From assembly GCA_964587835.1 (NCBI GenBank), contig CAZPMN010000002.1:1-64000 (forward strand): a stretch of 64,000 nt of DNA, read 5' to 3'. Positions within the stretch are counted from its first letter, which is position 1; each line of letters begins with the position of its first letter. The notes under the pieces are model-generated. The model saw only the letters and a program-made list of their open reading frames with translations. It was not told where the DNA came from and did no database searches. Source of the DNA: Erginobacter sp964587835 (GTDB lineage Bacteria > Auribacterota > Erginobacteria > Erginobacterales > Erginobacteraceae). Position numbers and translations under genes: made by a program. Of the stretch, positions 59,243 through 64,000 are shown in pieces.

Positions 59243-60022
59243 TCACCCCCCGGCCCGGCGGCGGTAACGGACCCGTGCCAGGTTCCTGATCGTTTCAGCG
59301 AGATATATCCGGGCGTACCCCTTCCCCCGGCCGGAGAGGAGAAACTCCAGCTGGCGGGGGGAGAAACCGGTCCGGATCGGGAAGCGGCGCAGCCGGAAGG
59401 GGTCGGTGCGCAGGGTATTGAACCCCGGCCGCGAAGTACAGAGACCGCGGTAACCGGCGACCCGGGCCAACCGGGGAAGTGCCGAGGGCAGGTATCCCCG
59501 GGGAAGGGAAAAGTACCGGATCTCCGCCTCCAGTTGCTCTTCCAGCCTTTCTTTCGACGCCTCCAGTTCCCACCGCAGCTCGGCTTCCCTCCGTCCGTTG
59601 AGGATCTCGTGGCTCATCCCGTGGGAACCGATCTCCATCCCGGCGGCGAGCAGATCCCGCAGGGCGGCCCAATCCAGCATCCCCGGGCGGCCCAGATACC
59701 CGACGCTGGGAAAGAAGGCGGCCCCAAACCCCCGGGAACCAAGCAGGGGGAGGACCGTCCGCCGGTTGTCGGCGTAACCATCGTCGAAGGTCAGGATAAC
59801 CGAGCGCTCCGGCAGTCCCCTCCCCCCCTCCCCGACCGCCACCAGTTCGTCCAGGCGGATCGAAGACCAGCCGCCTTCCCGGAGAACCGCCAGGTGGCCC
59901 TGGAAATCGGCCACCGTGGTCCGGTATCCGGCTGGGCGGAGGGAGGAAGGAAGATCTCCGTAGTCATCGGAATCGGAGACGCTGTGATACATCAGGATGG
60001 GGATTTTCAGCGAGGGAGACAT
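59243..60022 (-). CDS. Polysaccharide deacetylase (NodB family)
   Basis: 259 aa. The NodB metal site shows VILTFDDGYADNR, SHGMSHEIL and the downstream FSLPRGYLPSAL. It removes N-acetyl groups from an amino-sugar polymer. Deacetylases of this kind are often linked to exosortase A loci. It ends 2 nt before the exosortase ATG. Confidence 0.92.
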   Translation of the reverse strand: MSPSLKIPILMYHSVSDSDDYGDLPSSLRPAGYRTTVADFQGHLAVLREGGWSSIRLDELVAVGEGGRGLPERSVILTFDDGYADNRRTVLPLLGSRGFGAAFFPSVGYLGRPGMLDWAALRDLLAAGMEIGSHGMSHEILNGRREAELRWELEASKERLEEQLEAEIRYFSLPRGYLPSALPRLARVAGYRGLCTSRPGFNTLRTDPFRLRRFPIRTGFSPRQLEFLLSGRGKGYARIYLAETIRNLARVRYRRRAGG

Positions 60023-60028
60023 AGTGAG

Positions 60029-60073
60029 ACAGTAGGCAGTAAGCAGTAAGCAGTTAGCAGTTAGCAGTTATTA
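60029..60073. repeat. Heptamer repeat between deacetylase and metallophosphoesterase
   Basis: AGTAGGC, AGTAAGC, AGTAAGC, AGTTAGC and AGTTAGC-type 7-mers. The stop (TAA) of the metallophosphoesterase gene is at its edge. Confidence 0.8.
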
Positions 60074-60928
60074 GGTTGGTTCCCTGAACTCGAAGACGGT
60101 GATCTCCGGGGGACAGAGAAACCGCACCGGGACGACCTTGGGTGCTATCCCCCGGTTGACATAGAGGATTCCTCCCCCGATCGGGAAGATACCCCTGACA
60201 TACTTGCTCCGGCCGAAGAGCCGGTGAAAGACCCTGCCCCAGCCCGGGATCCCGATCAAGCCGCCGTGGGTGTCGCCGGAGAGAACGAGGTCGGCCCCCC
60301 GCTCGATCAAAAGCGGGGCCAGGTCGGGATCGTAGGAGAGGAAGATCAGGGGGGCGGAGGGCGGCGGATCTTCCAGGATCCGGTCGATCTTCTCCGCCAC
60401 CCCCGGGACCTCGTAACCGGGGAAGTCTATGCCTCCTAGCCAGAACGCCTCCCCTCCCCGGCCGGCCATCGGCAGGCACTTGCCCCCGATCAGGGAGAGC
60501 CCGGCCCGCTGCCAGCGTTCCCGATACCCGGACGGAGGCAGGTAAACCCGATCGGAATTGCCGAGGATCCCGTAACTCCAGATCCGAGGCCGCAGTTGAC
60601 TAACCAGTTCCTCCACCAGGTCCGCCGATGGTTCCTCCACCAGATCCCCGGTGAGAAGGATGATGTCGGGTTCAATTCGGTTGAGCTTCCGAATCAGCTC
60701 CCGCTCCCGGAAACCCAACCCGCCCTCGAGATGGAGATCGGAAATCTGGGCGATGATCATCCCGGCCAGAGGGCCGGCCAGGCCGGCATCTTCGATCACC
60801 ACCCGCTCGACAGTGATCCAGTTGGGTTCCAGAACCAGGGAGAAGAAGAGGAGGAAACCGAAGGCCGCCAGCGCCGAGAGACCGGCAACCGCCGTCAGGA
60901 CCAGGAACTTTCCTCCCCGGAGACTCAT
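60071..60928 (-). CDS. Calcineurin-like metallophosphoesterase, membrane-anchored
   Basis: 285 aa. One N-terminal helix (LSALAAFGFLLFFSLV). Metal-binding motifs are AQISDLHLEGG, ILLTGDLVEE, GILGNSDRV (in place of GNHD) and LVLSGDTHGGL. Resembles the YkuE/LpxH-like group acting on phospholipid head groups or lipid phosphates, but the substrate is unknown. It overlaps the upstream gene by 4 nt. Confidence 0.88.
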   Translation of the reverse strand: MSLRGGKFLVLTAVAGLSALAAFGFLLFFSLVLEPNWITVERVVIEDAGLAGPLAGMIIAQISDLHLEGGLGFRERELIRKLNRIEPDIILLTGDLVEEPSADLVEELVSQLRPRIWSYGILGNSDRVYLPPSGYRERWQRAGLSLIGGKCLPMAGRGGEAFWLGGIDFPGYEVPGVAEKIDRILEDPPPSAPLIFLSYDPDLAPLLIERGADLVLSGDTHGGLIGIPGWGRVFHRLFGRSKYVRGIFPIGGGILYVNRGIAPKVVPVRFLCPPEITVFEFREPT

Positions 60929-62409
60929 TCAACCTCGATCGTCCCGACCTCCCAGTCCTGGATCTCGAGGTTGGTGTAAGGCTGCTTGATGTAGTCCACC
61001 GGGCCGGTTGGCTGGAAGATATTGGCCACCTCCTGGTCCCCGTAAGCATCCCAGTCGTCGATCTTGACGTAGCCCCGGCCGGGGCTCTCCGCCACTATAT
61101 AAAGACCGGCCCGGACAATGTAGGTCCCCGGGGGCGCGCTCTCGGCGACCATCAGGGGCCCGGAATCCACAGCCACCTCCTGGTTCAGCGGCCAGCTCCG
61201 GATAGGGGGGGCAAGCCGGGTGTCGGTACCGACCCGGCCCGCCATGTCGTTGACCCGGTAGACGTGAACAAACATCTTGTGGTCCGGGAAGATCGGCCGG
61301 GTGAGCTGGAAGACCACCCGAACCCGGAAGGCACGGCCCCGTGCGATCCGGTCGGGGGCCTCCAGCCGGACAAAGGTCACGGCCGGCGACCCGGTCGGCT
61401 GGCCCCGGGAAATCAGCCGGAAACCGGAAATGAAGAAGGTGAAGGGGTTACGGGGATTGACCAGGAAAAACTTGATCTGCTCGATCCGGCCGACATTGAT
61501 CGCCCCACTGAGATCCACCAGCGGCAGTTCGAGGCGATTGGTCTGCCCCGCGGTCAGAGAAAGATCTTTCTGGAAAGAGCGCCCCAAGGAGTCGGTGATC
61601 TTCATGATCAACCTTTGTCCGCCCCGGTTCTCCGGAGGAAGAAAGAGATTGAGACGGAGCAGGTCGTAAGTCGCCCAGTCGGCCTTGCGGGGCTGGAGCT
61701 GGAAGAAATTATTCAGGATCACCCCCGGATACTCGGCCTGGCCGGGGAGAATGGTGGCCCGAATGGCGGAGAGCGATTGTCCCCCCTCATCGGAGTAATT
61801 CATCGCCTCCACCTCCGCCCCCAGAGTCTCCCAGAAGATAATCTCCGCCTCGTTACCAAGATCAAATAGATCAAGTTCGGCGGATGCTTCCGCCTCCGGG
61901 GCGTCCGTCTCGGTGACCGTAATCCTCCCAATGATAAAATTCTCAATCTCCGGATTGGTGTATGGTTCCCGGAGATAGAGGACCTCGTCTTCTTCCCGGA
62001 CGATCTGGAGTAGCCCGGCGCGGATATCGTACTCGCCCGGCTCGAAGTTGAGGGGTATCCCCAGCACAAACGGGCCCGCCTCCACAATCTGATTGACGTC
62101 CCAGAGCCGGGTTTGATAATGGGGCGAGAAGTCGGCATTGAGAACAGTTTGATTCTGCCCCGGCGGGACCAGGTGGAAGAACACTTTCAGGTCCTCCTCC
62201 AGGGGCTCGGTCACCTTGAAGAAGAGACTCCCCCGGACCAGTTCCCCCTGGGCGATCTCGGTCTGGAGGTTGAAACTGATAAAGGTCAGCCGGGGATCGC
62301 CCTCCCTGACCTCCGTCCGGTGGGCGGCGAGCTTCTGACCGTAGAGGAGGGGCTGGATCAGCACCGGGAAAATAATGAGAGTCACGGCAAGAAATACGAG
62401 CTTTTTCAT
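60925..62409 (-). CDS. Secreted protein with duplicated beta domains
   Basis: 494 aa with a signal peptide (KKLVFLAVTLIIFPVLIQPLLYG). Two related halves are visible. The first has LKVFFHLVPPG, EYDIRAGLLQI, YTNPEIENFIIGRITV. The second has KMFVHVYRVND, YIVRAGLYIVA, YTNLEIQDWEVGTIEV. Between them (about residues 190-330) lies a carbohydrate-binding-like region with LNLFLPPENRGGQRLIM. No catalytic motif or PEP-CTERM signal is seen. Upstream of the metallophosphoesterase and exosortase genes, it may be an extracellular carbohydrate-binding protein. This is inference. Confidence 0.72.
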   Translation of the reverse strand: MKKLVFLAVTLIIFPVLIQPLLYGQKLAAHRTEVREGDPRLTFISFNLQTEIAQGELVRGSLFFKVTEPLEEDLKVFFHLVPPGQNQTVLNADFSPHYQTRLWDVNQIVEAGPFVLGIPLNFEPGEYDIRAGLLQIVREEDEVLYLREPYTNPEIENFIIGRITVTETDAPEAEASAELDLFDLGNEAEIIFWETLGAEVEAMNYSDEGGQSLSAIRATILPGQAEYPGVILNNFFQLQPRKADWATYDLLRLNLFLPPENRGGQRLIMKITDSLGRSFQKDLSLTAGQTNRLELPLVDLSGAINVGRIEQIKFFLVNPRNPFTFFISGFRLISRGQPTGSPAVTFVRLEAPDRIARGRAFRVRVVFQLTRPIFPDHKMFVHVYRVNDMAGRVGTDTRLAPPIRSWPLNQEVAVDSGPLMVAESAPPGTYIVRAGLYIVAESPGRGYVKIDDWDAYGDQEVANIFQPTGPVDYIKQPYTNLEIQDWEVGTIEVE

Positions 62410-62923
62410 CGCTGTATCCTCTAATTGCTAGCTAAGTTCTGGCCGGCGGCCGCTCCGATGGTCGGAGCGGGGGGCGTTACGGATCAGCTTACCAAATTTA
62501 CTATATATCACAACCCGCCACCGATCGTTACGATTATTTGTCCTACCGTCCCGGGACCCCCCACCCCGAAAAGGGTGGAAGCAGCCGGCACGCCCGTACC
62601 TGAGCTGGAAAGCAAGTGAAGAAACTTTTCCTTTCCCTGGCTATAGTCAAGGTGATAACCTGTAGTTTCCCATCGGCTCAAACGATGGGAGATCCGGTTA
62701 ACATCCGGCGTCCCGAACAGCGGCCGGACATGGTGAAGATAACCGGTCTTCCCGGCAAAGTCAAAGCGCACCGGCCGGCGGCCAAAGTTATATTTGCCAG
62801 ATAGACCGCAATTCATTACAGTAATCTTGCTGAAGATCAGAGCAAAGCGGTCCGGGGGAAGAGTTCTCCCGCTTCCAACTATTGATTCGCACAACCACCA
62901 GAGCATCGGGGAGGTCGCGGGCA
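62410..62923. other. 514-nt intergenic region
   Basis: A divergent region between the 494-aa protein (minus) and the LysM gene (plus). It contains short plus-strand frames at 62425-62619 and 62616-62804 (the second with a signal-peptide-like start). No repeat, tRNA or riboswitch was recognised. It should hold promoters for both sides, but none was clear by eye. Confidence 0.6.
62616..62804 (+). CDS. Possible small secreted peptide
   Basis: A 62-aa frame from GTG, overlapping the stop of a 64-aa frame (GTGA). The first 21 residues (KKLFLSLAIVKVITCSFPSA) look like a signal peptide. The rest (IRRPEQRPDMVKITGLPGKV) is basic. It ends abruptly. A different frame continues with a possible longer product, so this may be a broken gene. 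No family recognised. Confidence 0.35.
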   Translation: MKKLFLSLAIVKVITCSFPSAQTMGDPVNIRRPEQRPDMVKITGLPGKVKAHRPAAKVIFAR

Positions 62924-63829
62924 ATGCTGAAAACATCCTTCGCTTCGACAATCACAGTTCTCTCTCTATCCTGGTTCGTCCTCCTCCCCTCCCCGGCACC
63001 CGCCCAGACCGCGGAACTGGCCGACCGGGACGGGTTGGAGAGCGTCTGGAAGCGCTCGGGACGGACCACCGGGGTGATCGACTACCCCTTCAGCCCCCAG
63101 CCGGGCATCTACGGGGGGAAGACAGTCCGGGAGTGGGGGAACCGGGGCTATATCTTTGTCAATCCCCGCACCGATGAGTTCACCCGTCGCAGAACCCACC
63201 GCGAACTGGTCCGAGAAGAAGCCGCGGTCGAGGCCGAGGACTGCCGGGAGGTCCGGGAGGAACTTCTGGAAGAGGTCACCCGGGGGGAGCAGCTCCGCCA
63301 GGAGAAGGACCGCCTGGCGGCGGAACTGGAGAAGGCCAGGGATGTCGCCGGTGATCGCGCGTTGAAGATCGAGGCCTTGGAATTCCAGATCGAAGAGCTG
63401 GAACGCGCCCTCCTCGCCGAGGCCCGCAAGGGCGAGGGGGCGCTGCCCGGAGAGATTCCCGGACCGGGCGGTGAGGGCGCCGGGGAGACCATGACCTATA
63501 TGGTCCGGGAGGGCGACAGCCTCTGGAAGATCGCCGGCCGACCCGAAGTCTACAACGATCCCTACCGATGGCTCCTCCTCTATCACGCCAACCGCGACCA
63601 GATCTTCCTCCCCGACCTGATCTACCCGGGGATGGTCCTGCTGGTACCCCGTTACCCGGAACTGGAGGAGGAAAAACCGGCCGGAGAGATCGCTCCGACC
63701 GCGACCCCGGAAGCCGGAAAACCGGCCGCCCCGCCGGAGGAAGGACCGGAAATCACTCCGGAGACGGCGATGGAAACAGTCCCCAGCTCAGAACTGCCGA
63801 TCCCGGCTCCCGAATACGAGGAAGAGTAA
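62924..63829 (+). CDS. Secreted coiled-coil LysM protein with WGNxGY motif (paralog 2)
   Basis: About 301 aa. Signal peptide ending PAPAQ (about residue 28). The motif REWGNRGYIFVNPRTDEF (about 65-82) matches KELWGNQGYIIGGPRGR of the gene at 41765-42331. A coiled coil (about 90-180) follows, then a LysM-like domain (about 192-245: MTYMVREGDSLWKIAG, PDLIYPGMVLLVPR) and an acidic, Pro-rich tail. Likely binds peptidoglycan in the periplasm. The ATG at 62924 has a GGGGAGG site. The next gene starts right after its stop (TAAATG). Confidence 0.87.
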   Translation: MLKTSFASTITVLSLSWFVLLPSPAPAQTAELADRDGLESVWKRSGRTTGVIDYPFSPQPGIYGGKTVREWGNRGYIFVNPRTDEFTRRRTHRELVREEAAVEAEDCREVREELLEEVTRGEQLRQEKDRLAAELEKARDVAGDRALKIEALEFQIEELERALLAEARKGEGALPGEIPGPGGEGAGETMTYMVREGDSLWKIAGRPEVYNDPYRWLLLYHANRDQIFLPDLIYPGMVLLVPRYPELEEEKPAGEIAPTATPEAGKPAAPPEEGPEITPETAMETVPSSELPIPAPEYEEE

Positions 63830-64000
63830 ATGGCCCGAATGATTCTCTTCAGCCGCGCGAGCCGAGTCCTTATTTCGGCGGTGGTGGCCTCTTTGCTCCT
63901 GTCCCCGGTAGCCCCGGGGCAGACCATCCAGCGGGGAGACGCCGCCCAGATCGCCGCCAATCTGGAGGCATCCCTGCAATCCAAGCTCGACACCATGATC
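63830..64000 (+). CDS. Secreted protein, 5' part only (runs off window)
   Basis: ATG at 63830 directly follows the LysM gene stop. The first 57 codons read MARMILFSRASRVL, then a hydrophobic run (ISAVVASLLLSPVAPGQ) that is a clear signal peptide, then AAQIAANLEASLQSKLDTMI. The function cannot be judged from this fragment. Confidence 0.8.
   Translation, partial: MARMILFSRASRVLISAVVASLLLSPVAPGQTIQRGDAAQIAANLEASLQSKLDTMI

Noticed and set aside
62508..62951. Minus-strand 147-codon frame across the 62.4-62.9 kb gap
   Set aside because: No motif and no binding site, and it overlaps the LysM gene start in antisense. Probably a chance frame.

Overview
The window is high-GC, densely packed DNA from a bacterial chromosome, with most genes on the minus strand. 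It encodes a complete peptidoglycan pathway from MraY onward. It also carries heptose-type sugar genes (gmhA and the RfaE adenylyltransferase domain), an exosortase locus, rhamnose genes and a putative ceramide (sphingolipid) module. Together these suggest a Gram-negative, probably uncultured organism. The mix of exosortase, sphingolipid genes, pyruvate phosphate dikinase and a GGND-type phosphofructokinase would fit a candidate phylum near the PVC group or Omnitrophota/Auribacterota. That placement is a low-confidence inference.

Layout. 1-14.8 kb: a dcw (division and cell wall) cluster read leftward, in the order mraZ, small ORF, rsmH, ftsL, ftsI, murE, murF, mraY, murD, LysM lipoprotein, ftsW, 59-aa Cys protein, murG, murC, ddl. 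It is driven by a clear sigma-70 promoter with a three-box MraZ operator. 15.0-16.3 kb: RNase P RNA with a terminator, a C4 zinc-ribbon coiled-coil protein and tRNA-Val(CAC). 16.4-21.4 kb: a molybdenum hydroxylase operon (large, 2Fe-2S and FAD subunits plus a MocA-like cytidylyltransferase) and a secreted protein. 21.6-25.2 kb: three plus-strand genes that match the bacterial ceramide set (CerR-like, Spt-like and bCerS-like). 25.2-38.3 kb: purC, uppP, phosphomannomutase, apt, a sigma factor, ppdK, glyS/glyQ, recO, a DgkA-PAP2 fusion and ybeY. 38.5-49.7 kb: pgpH, phoH, a LysM protein, a HIT protein, tRNA-Gly(CCC), a PfkB kinase, thiC, rfaE2, gmhA, a phosphofructokinase, an aminopeptidase, aroQ and a Trm112-like protein. 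50-64 kb: an envelope polysaccharide region with rmlD, rmlB and rmlA (no rmlC seen), a flippase-like membrane protein, a GT2, a coiled-coil protein, a WcaJ-type initiating transferase, EpsI plus exosortase, a polysaccharide deacetylase, a metallophosphoesterase, a large secreted duplicated-domain protein and another LysM protein.

Two kinds of repeat punctuate the window. One is a MITE-like element bounded by TTAA, with four copies, two of them truncated. The other is a set of degenerate heptamer tandem repeats (consensus about RGTRAKC, plus TTGGATA and CCCCATT types) that resembles the STRR repeats of cyanobacteria. Many of these elements begin at, or supply, the stop codon of the adjacent gene.

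Functionally, the window concentrates on the envelope. It covers lipid II synthesis and polymerisation, recycling of the undecaprenyl carrier (UppP and the DgkA-PAP2 fusion), O-antigen or exopolysaccharide sugars, exosortase sorting and sphingolipid-type membrane lipids.
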